A stretch of DNA of 64,000 nt from Bdellovibrio bacteriovorus HD100 (GTDB lineage Bacteria > Bdellovibrionota > Bdellovibrionia > Bdellovibrionales > Bdellovibrionaceae): contig NC_005363.1 of NCBI RefSeq assembly GCF_000196175.1, positions 2,294,001-2,358,000 on the forward strand, read 5' to 3'. The notes below the pieces were generated by a model. It did not search any database. It worked only from the letters and a program-made list of their open reading frames with translations, and was not told where the DNA came from. How positions within the stretch are numbered: position 1 is the stretch's first letter; each line of letters opens with the position of its first letter. Made by a program: the position numbers and the translations under genes. This document shows, piece after piece, positions 8,425-16,193 of the stretch.

Positions 8425-8560
8425 CCGGCCACACGGAAAATTCGGACGCCATATCTAATACAAGTGGTTTATATCCCGAAAGTCCGGCGGCACGGACCAC
8501 GCAATACCCTCCTCACAACAAACACTTTCCTGAGGAGGAAACATGAAATCCAAAGCAATC
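8425..8560 (+). repeat. 5' module repeat, copy 2
   Basis: The second copy of the 6078-6204 module. The core from CCGGCGGCACGGACC to the start codon differs by only a few bases from copy 1, while the upstream part is more diverged. It precedes a different small secreted gene. Its presence with the enzyme-gene fragment at 8773 indicates that a whole cassette was once duplicated. Confidence 0.85.
8508..8538 (+). promoter_or_regulatory. Hairpin pairing the Shine-Dalgarno of the gene at 8543
   Basis: CCTCCTCA at 8508-8515 pairs perfectly with TGAGGAGG at 8531-8538 around a 15-nt loop. The right arm is the ribosome-binding site, 4 nt before the ATG. The 8-bp stem is identical to that at 6153-6182 despite a one-base change in loop length. 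Confidence 0.7.
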
Positions 8561-8773
8561 TTTTACGCATTTATCGGTCTTCTAATGGCTTCCAACGCCC
8601 AAGCTTCTGACTTGGAACTAAGTAACAAGCTTGAACAAAGCCAGAAGCTTGCCGCCAATTCCTGGAGCCAGGCCGATGCCCACGACGACAAACGCATCGA
8701 AGAAAAAGAGTCCGAAAAGATTCCTGAATCCCGCAAACACTTCTATTCCCCGCGTGAACATGCTTGGTACTAA
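8543..8773 (+). CDS. Small secreted protein of unknown function
   Basis: A 76-residue protein with signal peptide MKSKAIFYAFIGLLMASNAQA. The mature ~54 residues are highly charged and hydrophilic (KRIEEKESEK) and end in aromatic HAWY, which suggests a small periplasmic or surface protein, perhaps disordered. Only the signal peptide start resembles the gene at 6187. The stop overlaps the ATG of the enzyme-gene remnant (TAATG at 8771-8775). No family is recognised. Confidence 0.6.
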   Translation: MKSKAIFYAFIGLLMASNAQASDLELSNKLEQSQKLAANSWSQADAHDDKRIEEKESEKIPESRKHFYSPREHAWY

Positions 8774-8880
8774 TGAAATCACAGGAGTTTCACGCTGAAG
8801 CTGTATTTCAAAAAATACAGGCGCAGAAAGAAAGACTGAAGGAGTTTCTAAACTAGCCAGCACACATCAATACAAGCATC
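8773..8880 (+). pseudogene. Fragment of a second nucleotidyltransferase-GNAT gene
   Basis: From the ATG at 8773 the frame reads 27 codons to a TAG at 8854-8856; the last part, VFQKIQAQKERLKEFLN, aligns with IFEKVKQQKERLEEFLTWP in the linker of the fusion protein encoded at 7231-8409. After the TAG the same frame continues PAHINT, matching PVHINT of the intact gene, then loses similarity. The nucleotide match is also visible directly. The fragment covers only the middle of the gene, so both the nucleotidyltransferase and most of the GNAT part have been lost from this copy. Confidence 0.7.
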
Positions 8881-8968
8881 TCTGTGAAGATTCTACTGTC
8901 CAGACTTTAGACACTGTCAATTTTGGCCGATTGATCTCGCTATTTGAAGCCTCCTCTTGTATTCCTTA

Positions 8969-8985
8969 GGCCCTACGAAAGGGCT
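8969..8985 (+). promoter_or_regulatory. Hairpin over the ribosome-binding site of the gene at 8991
   Basis: GCCCT at 8970-8974 pairs with AGGGC at 8980-8984 (5-nt loop), extendable by a G-T pair. The AAAGGG Shine-Dalgarno lies in the loop and right arm, 7 nt before the ATG. It is shorter than the hairpins at 6153 and 8508 and unrelated in sequence. Confidence 0.45.
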
Positions 8986-8990
8986 TTAAT

Positions 8991-9383
8991 ATGAAGGCAG
9001 CTTCCGGTCTTTTAATCCTCTCTTTTATGTTCGCGGATGTCGCATTGGCCAAGGTCAATGTTCTTATTTGCTCCATTGGACAAAGCTATACTTTCAAGGT
9101 CTATGAGGGACAAAATATCGTGGATCTTTGGGAAATGGCCTCCAGCATGGGGCGCCCGATTGGTGAAGATACTATCATCAAAAAAGAAGAAGGCCCGGGC
9201 ACTTTAATGATCACTTTGAAAAATACCGGTGTGATCAAACTTGATTTCAACAACATCTACAAAGAAGGGCGCGGCACTTGGAGTCACAACGGGACCTTGG
9301 ATGCCAAGCTCGCGGATGAGCCCTATTATAACTCCAATGGGGTTGCCGAAGTTGAGTCTTGCTATACTGAGACCTATCGATAA
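8991..9383 (+). CDS. Small secreted protein of unknown function
   Basis: A 130-residue protein with a signal peptide (cleavage near ALA-K). The mature part begins VNVLICSIGQSYTFKVYEG and continues as alternating strands, with cysteines at both ends (LICS, ESCYTE) that could form a disulfide. It looks like a small beta-rich periplasmic protein. It closes the AT-rich islet on the plus strand. No family is recognised. Confidence 0.65.
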   Translation: MKAASGLLILSFMFADVALAKVNVLICSIGQSYTFKVYEGQNIVDLWEMASSMGRPIGEDTIIKKEEGPGTLMITLKNTGVIKLDFNNIYKEGRGTWSHNGTLDAKLADEPYYNSNGVAEVESCYTETYR

Positions 9384-9397
9384 TTACTAAATTTGCT

Positions 9398-9631
9398 TCA
9401 GTTTTTTTCGACAGCAGTGACCACCACAGGATCGACTAAAATCACACCGGGTTTTCCGGCGACCTTGGCGGTGCCAAGACCATTACAGCAATTCCCAAAA
9501 AGTACTTCTAAATCGAATCCATTTCCAGACTCGATATAGAGTAAATCAGCAACATAAGTAAAATTGATATCAAACAACTTCGCAATCCAACAGCTAATAC
9601 TTGTAATTATTCTCACCCAACAAGTGGGCAA
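9398..9631 (-). CDS. Possible small protein, start uncertain
   Basis: A 77-codon frame in an otherwise gene-free 444-nt gap (9384-9827). It needs a TTG start and has no good ribosome-binding site. The C-terminal half (GTAKVAGKPGVILVDPVVV) has a plausible protein-like composition, whereas the N-terminal half is AT-rich and cysteine-heavy. It may be the tail of a decayed gene. Nothing else but AT-rich sequence and the short frame at 9653-9751 was seen in this gap. Confidence 0.25.
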   Translation of the reverse strand: MPTCWVRIITSISCWIAKLFDINFTYVADLLYIESGNGFDLEVLFGNCCNGLGTAKVAGKPGVILVDPVVVTAVEKN

Positions 9632-9652
9632 TTGAAGTCAATCAGAGATAGA

Positions 9653-9751
9653 TCAATTGGCAAGAATCCAAAGTGGACCGCCATTGGACTTCTGCCAGCA
9701 CATTATAGCGACAAGCACTATTACAATTAAAAGCAACACCTTCTCGATCAT
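9653..9751 (-). CDS. Candidate 32-residue single-helix membrane peptide
   Basis: ATG at 9751 to TGA at 9653-9655. The product begins MIEKVLLLIVIVLVAIMCWQ, an uninterrupted hydrophobic helix behind an acidic-basic start, then a short polar tail. This is the shape of small membrane peptides and type I toxins. The upstream Shine-Dalgarno is weak (GATGAGT is too far), and short hydrophobic frames arise by chance in AT-rich DNA, so confidence is low. Confidence 0.28.
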   Translation of the reverse strand: MIEKVLLLIVIVLVAIMCWQKSNGGPLWILAN

Positions 9752-9827
9752 GTGCTTATAAGATACTCATCGGCATTAAATAGAAATAACTTTATATAAG
9801 AGTTAATTCTCTATCCAGATGGAATAA

Positions 9828-10541
9828 CTACTGCCCCGCCCGAAGCATTGCTGACTCACCCAGGTTGCTTTCCTGCTGGTGTTTTACATTCGCCCAGATC
9901 TTTTGACTGACCGGGCCTGGAAGAAGACTGTTGATAGTGGATTCTGCCGTTGGATCTGCGGCCGCCCAGTTATGAAGAGCTTCTGCCTTCACCCCTGCCA
10001 GCACTTTGCGATCCATTTCATTCACAGCACTGTTTTCCACTGTGGCATCTGCGACCACACCCTTTAAAACTTCTATCGCAGCGGATTTCATCTCGGTGTT
10101 GAGGGCTTCAAATACAAAATCCAAAGCCGAATTTTGCATCTGCTGGGACTCTTCGTCGTTGGGAGCGGTCTTCAACAAAGCTTCCAAACTTTTCAGGAAC
10201 TCTTCATCTTTCAACAAACGGCGTTTGACGATCTTGTCAGGCTCCAGCAACAAGGCCTTACGGCTCAGGTCCGCGTACTTTTTAAGATCACCGGCCTGTT
10301 TGAATTCCTTAAACACCACCGGCATTGGCTGCGAAGATTTAATCACGTCCATCGCAGCAGGTTTCGTCCCTGCTGCGATGGCGGTCTCTTTTTCAGATTC
10401 AACGGGGTTTGCCGCCGGAGCTTCCGGAGCCGGAGCCGCTTGGGACTCCGTCTCTGGCTTGCTCTTTTCACTCATCACGATCAAACCCACACCCAGGACT
10501 GTTATTGCACCTGATAGCATCACTAGTATTCTGATTCTCAT
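9828..10541 (-). CDS. Membrane-anchored protein coupled to the Hint lipoprotein
   Basis: A 237-residue protein with an N-terminal hydrophobic segment (residues 5-23) that is an uncleaved anchor or a signal peptide, a Pro/Ala/Glu-rich linker (residues 25-60), then a helical domain rich in Leu, Lys and Asp (KYADLSRKALLLEPDKIVKR). The helical part resembles HEAT- or TPR-like repeats but no repeat is clear. It overlaps the end of the 913-residue lipoprotein gene by 4 nt (ATGA), so the two are made together and the proteins probably act together in the envelope. No named family is recognised. Confidence 0.65.
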   Translation of the reverse strand: MRIRILVMLSGAITVLGVGLIVMSEKSKPETESQAAPAPEAPAANPVESEKETAIAAGTKPAAMDVIKSSQPMPVVFKEFKQAGDLKKYADLSRKALLLEPDKIVKRRLLKDEEFLKSLEALLKTAPNDEESQQMQNSALDFVFEALNTEMKSAAIEVLKGVVADATVENSAVNEMDRKVLAGVKAEALHNWAAADPTAESTINSLLPGPVSQKIWANVKHQQESNLGESAMLRAGQ

Positions 10542-13279
10542 TTGCCAAACACTCCACGGGTCATGTTGTTACGGAAGATCGTTCTGTTCATTTCCTTCGC
10601 CCCGGCATTCTGGAAGAATGCGGATCCGTTCAGGTATCCATTTATCAGCACCACGTTTTTGTGAGGCGCATTGGACTGAACAAACACGTTGTAAACCTTA
10701 CCGAAGTACTTGATCTCGTTGATGGAGACAATCGCATCCAGTGTTCCACCACTTTGAACCAAGGACTCTCCGACTTTGAACTCTTCAGCCACTTTCATGG
10801 ACCCATCCTGACTCAGGATCGGGTGATTTTTCGTCACACGCAGTTCACGGCCGGACTTCATTTTGAACACCAGGATCTCGTGGTCGCCGTCCACCAGTTC
10901 GGTCACCCACTGATCCACTTTGGTTTTCACAACCGCATTCTTGTTCAAAGAATCCGCGGACTGCATTGTACCCACATAAGCGGACTGTGAAGTCAGAGCA
11001 TCAAAGAAGGACATGTATTTCAGTTTCTTGCTTACGACCTCTTCAGCCAGAATCTGCTGCTCTGGAGTCGCACATGAAGACACGCACACTGTTGCCACGT
11101 AAGCCGTCGCAGGCATTGTACATGGAGCATTGGCTTTCTTCGGAGCGATCCATGCTTTTTCAGGATTGTATGCACGATCCATGAAGGTCGCATAGATTTC
11201 CTGACCGGAAGAACCCAGACCCACTTTTTTACCGCCGACAGTCACTGTCACGTTGGCAAAGCTGGTCAGGAATTCCTTGATCACTGGCAGCTCGTCCTGA
11301 CATTTCACCATCCAGTCGTAGCGCCCTTTAGCTTCGGTGTTGCTCAAGCTGTCGTGAGAACAACGACGCGCTACGTAGTCACGGCAGTATTTTTCCTCAA
11401 CCCAAGCACCTGGAACCGCCACTTCGCTTTCCAGCTGAACAGAGTGATCGATACAAGCCATGGTTTTAGTCGTCACAACCTCACGGGTTTTGACGATCAC
11501 ACCAATTTGGTTCGCCGGACAAGTTGCAGATGAATTGGCCTCTTCGATTGTCGTTACAGAGGACTGACTGCGAACCGCTTCAGGGTTGGCATCACACAGA
11601 CGCTCTTCCACTGGTTTCACTTGGTCCGCACAGCGGCTGTCATCAACAGTCACACCTTTATCGTCCACGCAGACGAAGATACGGTTTTGTTTGCCGCCGC
11701 AATCCGCGGTACAAGCCGTAAAGTTGTCCGTAGGAGCGTATTTGTAAACCGGGCATTTCCCTGCTTCTTTCATCGTGCCCTGACGAGTGTTCGAGCTGAT
11801 GATCTGACCGTCAGTACAAGTCTGGTCAGAGATTTCGTTATAAAGGTCAAAGAAGCCCTCTTCATTGAAAGAACATTTCAATGGAACTTTCGTTTCACCC
11901 GTGATCACACCCGTTTTTACAGTGCCGTGGGAACCGAAGCTGCCGCAACCCTCGTGACAAGTCACCTGGTTGTGCGTGCTGGAGCCGGACAATACACCGT
12001 TATTACAAGTGCGGGATTCACTCACGCTGGAGCAAGAACCCACTGGAGTCGAGTTGGAATATAGAACCTGGGAAGCCCCGTGCGCCAGCAGACTGCCATC
12101 AGGCAATTTACAAGACTGACCTTCACAAGAACCTTCGTTGGTGATTTCTTTCGTGCGAGACACTTCCACCCAGTTCAGTTTTTCAACGACAAGTTTACAT
12201 TCTTCAACCACACGGTCACGGTAAGAAACAGTCTTTTTACCATTCACACCGCAGGCCACTTCTTCAGACACCAGTTCACCCTGGGATTCACGGGTTGCAC
12301 CCGCAACGGTACAAGCATTTGGATCCACTGGAACTTCTGGTTCCGGATCAACATCAAGATCCTCGATCACACGAATGGAATGATCCAAAGTCACCCAAGG
12401 TTCCTGATTATCACCCAGGTACAAAGTCGCCGTCACAGCATAAGTGCCCACCGTCTGATAAGCATGAGTCACAGACTGATTCGCCGCCGTGCCACCATCA
12501 CCGAAGTTCCAGCGAACAGCACCGACTTTATTTACCAGACACGCTGGCAGATAAACGTGCATCATCGTAGCGATTTTCACTTTCGCTTCGTTGGCACCTG
12601 AAATACGCAAGTCCTCCAGGCAGTCCATATCATCAATCACCGTCATCACAGTCACACGGTGGCTGGCAACAGTCACTTTGCCATCGGCGTCAGTCACTGT
12701 GGCCTGAACCTGATATGTCCCAACATTAAAGAAGGAGTGTTCAACTGTTCTGGCGTTGCTGACAGTCGCAGTGCCGTCATTAAAATTCCAAACGATGGAC
12801 TGAGCGTCCACACCGGAAGGAATCACAACCTCAAAACTCATAGGGTTAAAGACAAAACCGGCTTGTGGACCAGAGATCTTAAGATCCTCTTTCACAACCG
12901 TCGTCACCAAAGACAAGGAGATGTCTTCAGATCCAGAAGTTTTCTCCTGCGCAGTCACCACATAGGTACCGGCCAATTTAAACGTCGACGTCATCCCGGA
13001 CGCCGAAGTTTTAGTGCGACTGGCCCCTGCCACCTTCCATGTGACATCAGAACTGCTCACACAGTTCCCGGCCTGATCCAAGGAGTAGCTGACAGTGCTT
13101 CCTGCTTCTGTAGCTGATTTACCCACGATGCGAACGTCTTCGCTGGATGCTTTGGAAAGCTGACCGGCACAGTAACTTGCCGCCTCCATAGTATCTGCTG
13201 AACCTTCACTCAAAGCGCTTTTCTGACATCCTGCTAGAACGATTAAACTCAGGGGCAGTAAGACTCTTCCGTAGTTCAT
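10538..13279 (-). CDS. Lipoprotein with PKD, thrombospondin-like and C-terminal Hint domains
   Basis: A 913-residue lipoprotein: lipobox LAGC with Cys18. Residues ~45-130 form an Ig-like domain; ~150-212 and ~225-305 are two PKD domains, recognised by W-N-F-x-D-G and a late GTYxVxxTV strand. The middle (~320-650) is cysteine-rich; CTADCGGKQNRIFVC followed by KPVEERLC resembles a thrombospondin type 1 repeat. The last ~160 residues look like a Hint (hedgehog/intein) fold: SSCATPEQQIL as possible start, RELRVTKNHPIL with the T-x-x-H block, EEFKVGESLV, and a final VYNVFV...VLINGYLNGS. Hint domains cleave themselves at their N-terminal cysteine; a tail of about 35 residues follows. It is probably surface-exposed. 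No homologous full-length architecture is known to me. Confidence 0.8.
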   Translation of the reverse strand: MNYGRVLLPLSLIVLAGCQKSALSEGSADTMEAASYCAGQLSKASSEDVRIVGKSATEAGSTVSYSLDQAGNCVSSSDVTWKVAGASRTKTSASGMTSTFKLAGTYVVTAQEKTSGSEDISLSLVTTVVKEDLKISGPQAGFVFNPMSFEVVIPSGVDAQSIVWNFNDGTATVSNARTVEHSFFNVGTYQVQATVTDADGKVTVASHRVTVMTVIDDMDCLEDLRISGANEAKVKIATMMHVYLPACLVNKVGAVRWNFGDGGTAANQSVTHAYQTVGTYAVTATLYLGDNQEPWVTLDHSIRVIEDLDVDPEPEVPVDPNACTVAGATRESQGELVSEEVACGVNGKKTVSYRDRVVEECKLVVEKLNWVEVSRTKEITNEGSCEGQSCKLPDGSLLAHGASQVLYSNSTPVGSCSSVSESRTCNNGVLSGSSTHNQVTCHEGCGSFGSHGTVKTGVITGETKVPLKCSFNEEGFFDLYNEISDQTCTDGQIISSNTRQGTMKEAGKCPVYKYAPTDNFTACTADCGGKQNRIFVCVDDKGVTVDDSRCADQVKPVEERLCDANPEAVRSQSSVTTIEEANSSATCPANQIGVIVKTREVVTTKTMACIDHSVQLESEVAVPGAWVEEKYCRDYVARRCSHDSLSNTEAKGRYDWMVKCQDELPVIKEFLTSFANVTVTVGGKKVGLGSSGQEIYATFMDRAYNPEKAWIAPKKANAPCTMPATAYVATVCVSSCATPEQQILAEEVVSKKLKYMSFFDALTSQSAYVGTMQSADSLNKNAVVKTKVDQWVTELVDGDHEILVFKMKSGRELRVTKNHPILSQDGSMKVAEEFKVGESLVQSGGTLDAIVSINEIKYFGKVYNVFVQSNAPHKNVVLINGYLNGSAFFQNAGAKEMNRTIFRNNMTRGVFGK

Positions 13280-13393
13280 CGTGCGACTCCTTGCTTACGT
13301 CCATGTTTGCAAGTCGCAATTAAAATCTCCATACTTTTACAACATTCGAGTCATAATGATTTAGCTGTTTATCAACGCTTTAGACACTTTAAA

Positions 13394-13412
13394 GAACATT
13401 TTTTGAATGTTC
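13394..13412. promoter_or_regulatory. Palindrome upstream of the Hint lipoprotein
   Basis: GAACATT at 13394-13400 and AATGTTC at 13406-13412 form a perfect 7-bp inverted repeat around TTTTG, about 115 nt upstream of the lipoprotein start. It is either an operator or a weak hairpin followed by CTTTTTC on the plus strand. No plus-strand gene ends here, which favours an operator. Confidence 0.35.
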
Positions 13413-13500
13413 CTTTTTCTGTAAAATCTTTGATCATTCCCCTAAGAGAAGACCTCAGTTGTTTTGGGATTCTTTAAAAAGAAAAAGCAGATGAAAACAA

Positions 13501-13646
13501 TTGCCGGGCTGAGGGCTTTGGGACTCTGCCCGAAGGTGGGCCTTCGCCGGCGCAGGATGCGCGAACCGGGGCAAAGCCCCGGCGGCGATTGAGCACGAAC
13601 GCGTGCCCACCGCAGCGGCAGGGTCCCAAAGCCCTCAGCCCGGCAA
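13501..13646. repeat. Large palindromic element A with four inner hairpins
   Basis: Outer arms 13501-13530 and 13617-13646 are complementary at 29 of 30 positions; the one mismatch is a U-G pair in plus-strand RNA. Inside lie four separate perfect stems: 13531-13546 (6 bp), 13550-13562 (5 bp), 13566-13582 (7 bp) and 13593-13606 (5 bp). The GC-rich folded element fills most of the gene-free stretch 13280-13663 and ends 17 nt past the stop codon of the gene at 13664. It resembles a BIME/MITE-type repeat or a 3' end structure. It has no tRNA features. Confidence 0.75.
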
Positions 13647-13663
13647 TCCCCGTTTACAAAGAT

Positions 13664-15592
13664 TTATTTCTTTTTAAAGAAGCCCGAAACAACCTGTTTA
13701 AGGTCGACGTTAAAGACGTCCTGCTTTTTATTAGCAGCCGCCAAGACAGAAATTTCCCGACGAGCAGGAATGAAGGAAGGATCCAGCGCCACACTCTTTT
13801 CGAAGGATTTGCGTGCGGCCACCATATCGCCTTTGGTTTTATTGAACAGACCAATCACAAACGGGAAAAGCGTGTCATAGCGCTCATCCGGCGGAACCTG
13901 CATCAACTCCAGTTCCACTTCTTTCAGAACGAAGTTCTTCTTGGCTACTTCGACAGAACCCAGTTTTGCCCAAGAGCTGTACAGATGCAGCTGCTGGGTT
14001 TGCGGATTCAACTTGGAAACCTCAGCCAATAGTTCCAGTGCTTTTGCGTACTGGGTGTACTGCAGGGCTTTTTTGACTTCTTCCATCAGGGAATTTGCGC
14101 GAAGTTTGGCTTCGGCTTCATTTCGTTGAGTAGCCTGACGGATCTGATCAATTTTGTTGGTGTCTTTAGATGCCGTCATCGCGTCTTCCGCAAGCTTGCG
14201 CACCTTATGCCATTGGGAATAGACTTCCGACGCCGTGTCAGTCGGTTCGTCCCCCAGCAAGGTCATAAAGTCAGACAAAATGGATTCTGCAGAACCACCA
14301 CCGGTCCCCGTTTCCATGTAAGCGACGATTTCATAAGAATTCTTGTTTTCAAGCTCTGTGGCGATCTTTTTGATGACTTTCAGTTGCTCAGCCGGACTTG
14401 CGAAAGCCGCACGCTGGGCAAAGACAATCAGTCCCTTGGTCAAAAGGAAGTGAATGGCCTTGTAAACGGCCACCTCATTATAACCTTTGATATCCAGAAG
14501 CTGCGTCAGAGTGATCTGGTTGTTCAGCTTCACCGTCAGACCTTCCAGGGATTTCACCAGAGACATGCTCAAGGCCGGATGATCATCGCGGAAAGTCGGA
14601 CTTTTCACGATGATGTTACCGGACCACATCACATACAAAGACTTCAGCCAGTTGACTGAAATCTTGGAGGCGATCCAATCATGCAGATAGAAAGACAGAC
14701 TGTCAGCATCGATGCTTGGATTGCTCATCTCAACTTCCGCAGACGCAAAGTTCACGCGGATTTTCTGATCAACGATCGTGCGCACCAGACGGATGTTCAT
14801 TTGCTCCATCAGGATCAGGTCAAAGGCATGGGGGCTTAGCTGATTGTTCTGAATCAGATAGTCCCCAATACGGCGGTTGTTTTTTACACGCAGGGCTTCC
14901 TGCACATCCTGCGGAGTCGCGTAACCACTCTGAATCAGCATCTCGCCCAGGAAGGTGGTTTTATCGTCCACGTCCACACCCACAATATTCCCGTTACAGA
15001 ACGAGATACCGGACACGGAACCGTCGGCATTATAGATGTTCAAATAACCACCGCTCTTGGTTTCCACCAGCAGTGAATACAGGAATGGCAAGTCAAAGCC
15101 GCTGACCTCTTCAATGGACTCAATCACCTTTCTTTTCTGGCGGTTGGTCACTGTCGGGTTGGCGAACATCTGATACAGCAGCTTGCGCGCGCTGGATTCT
15201 TCGCGGCGCGGAGCTTCTTCTTTTTTAACGATCTTCAGCACCTGCTCCATGTCGAACGGCTTTTTCATGAAAGCCACGGCCTGGGTGCTTTGAGTCGCTT
15301 CCTGAATGAAGGACTTGTCGGTATAGATACCGCTCATCAGAACGACTTTGAACTTGGAAGAAGGATAATTGGCGCGGGCTTGTTTGATGAAATCAAGGCC
15401 CGTCATCTGTGGCAGCAAGCAGTCACAGAACAGGAATTCGATGTTGGAATTGCTGGCAAGAATGCTATTGGCCTCGTCCGGGCGGGACGCGACAAAGACA
15501 GAATGACCAGCGCGGCTTAAAATTTCTTTTAAGGCCGATCTGACCGACTCGTCGTCTTCCAATATCAAGATCTTAGATTTGCCTGATTCCAC
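13664..15592 (-). CDS. Receiver-PATAN (DUF4388-like) regulatory protein
   Basis: A 642-residue cytoplasmic protein. Residues 7-125 are a response-regulator receiver with acidic pair EDD at 12-14, phospho-acceptor Asp57 (LFCDCLLPQMTG) and the KKP lysine near 111. Residues ~150-330 form a PATAN/DUF4388-type domain (GGYLNIYNADGSVSGISF, then FLGEMLIQSGYATPQDVQEAL). The C-terminal ~200 residues are helical and TPR-like (KALELLAEVSKLNPQTQQL, ARKSFEKSVALDPSF). PATAN proteins in deltaproteobacteria-type genomes often work with gliding, polarity or Ras-like GTPases; that role is inference here. It lies downstream of the STAS and phosphatase genes but is separated from them by a terminator. Confidence 0.8.
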   Translation of the reverse strand: MESGKSKILILEDDESVRSALKEILSRAGHSVFVASRPDEANSILASNSNIEFLFCDCLLPQMTGLDFIKQARANYPSSKFKVVLMSGIYTDKSFIQEATQSTQAVAFMKKPFDMEQVLKIVKKEEAPRREESSARKLLYQMFANPTVTNRQKRKVIESIEEVSGFDLPFLYSLLVETKSGGYLNIYNADGSVSGISFCNGNIVGVDVDDKTTFLGEMLIQSGYATPQDVQEALRVKNNRRIGDYLIQNNQLSPHAFDLILMEQMNIRLVRTIVDQKIRVNFASAEVEMSNPSIDADSLSFYLHDWIASKISVNWLKSLYVMWSGNIIVKSPTFRDDHPALSMSLVKSLEGLTVKLNNQITLTQLLDIKGYNEVAVYKAIHFLLTKGLIVFAQRAAFASPAEQLKVIKKIATELENKNSYEIVAYMETGTGGGSAESILSDFMTLLGDEPTDTASEVYSQWHKVRKLAEDAMTASKDTNKIDQIRQATQRNEAEAKLRANSLMEEVKKALQYTQYAKALELLAEVSKLNPQTQQLHLYSSWAKLGSVEVAKKNFVLKEVELELMQVPPDERYDTLFPFVIGLFNKTKGDMVAARKSFEKSVALDPSFIPARREISVLAAANKKQDVFNVDLKQVVSGFFKKK

Positions 15593-15629
15593 GCTTCCTT
15601 GTCGGCTCTAAAGGCCCTTCCATTTAGGA

Positions 15630-15672
15630 TAAAAGCAAAAAGCGGGGCTGTAATACAGCACCCGCCTTAAGA
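15630..15672 (-). terminator. Intrinsic terminator after the STAS gene
   Basis: Read on the minus strand: GGCGGG, one bulged T, GCTGTA, then TACAGC and CCCGC, followed by TTTTTGCTTTT. The stem and T-run make a good factor-independent terminator for the phosphatase-STAS operon. Confidence 0.65.
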
Positions 15673-15692
15673 ACTGGACCTTTGTCGGTGGA

Positions 15693-16163
15693 TTACTTCT
15701 TAATAAATTTGAAATACTTCGATTCAATGACGTCCATTTCCATTTCGTTCCCCTCGTCATCTTTCACTGATGCCGGAGGATTCACGCTGCCCTCACTGAA
15801 CTCTGTCCCATAACGGAACAAAACGTTCTTTTCAGAGCCGGAATCATCATTGTAGTAAGGGACAAAGAACGAATTCACTTTACCCGAAGCTGGCAGGAAG
15901 CCATCAACCATGTTGATCTGATCCACAATCACCTTCGGGCAGTTGCTGAAGCTGATTTGCGCCGGGCCCGCCGTGCCCATCCATTTGATCCATTCACGAA
16001 TACCGCAGGAGTTGATGCTCTTCAGTCCGCTCAGCTCCACTTCAATCTGTGGATTGCCGCCAAGGCTGAACTGAGAAAAATCAACGTCCTCATCAATAGT
16101 GCCTGCCATTTGGACAGTCAGCTTATCTGCGGCTTTGTTCATTTTCACATCGAGTTTACCCAT
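15693..16163 (-). CDS. STAS-domain protein (anti-anti-sigma-like)
   Basis: A 156-residue protein from the ATG at 16163, which has GAGGAG 9 nt upstream; the frame extends to a GTG at 16184 that would place the Shine-Dalgarno inside the gene. The N-terminal ~95 residues follow the STAS fold, with VELSGLKSINSCGIREWIKWM containing the conserved Ser before a helix that is phosphorylated in SpoIIAA/RsbV proteins. The last ~60 residues are an acidic extension absent from minimal STAS proteins. It is encoded 30 nt after the PP2C phosphatase gene, and STAS-phosphatase pairs normally form partner-switching modules. No anti-sigma kinase is encoded next to them. Confidence 0.75.
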   Translation of the reverse strand: MGKLDVKMNKAADKLTVQMAGTIDEDVDFSQFSLGGNPQIEVELSGLKSINSCGIREWIKWMGTAGPAQISFSNCPKVIVDQINMVDGFLPASGKVNSFFVPYYNDDSGSEKNVLFRYGTEFSEGSVNPPASVKDDEGNEMEMDVIESKYFKFIKK

Positions 16164-16193
16164 AGTTCCAATCTCCTCGTTCACAAAATAACT

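Noticed and set aside
6078-8560. Terminal repeats of an insertion sequence around the islet
   Set aside because: The two copies are in direct orientation, each includes a start codon and signal-peptide codons, and no transposase is present.
13501-13646. A tRNA or cloverleaf RNA gene
   Set aside because: The outer stem is 30 bp, there is no anticodon arm, T-loop sequence or CCA-type acceptor, and the four inner hairpins do not fit tRNA spacing.
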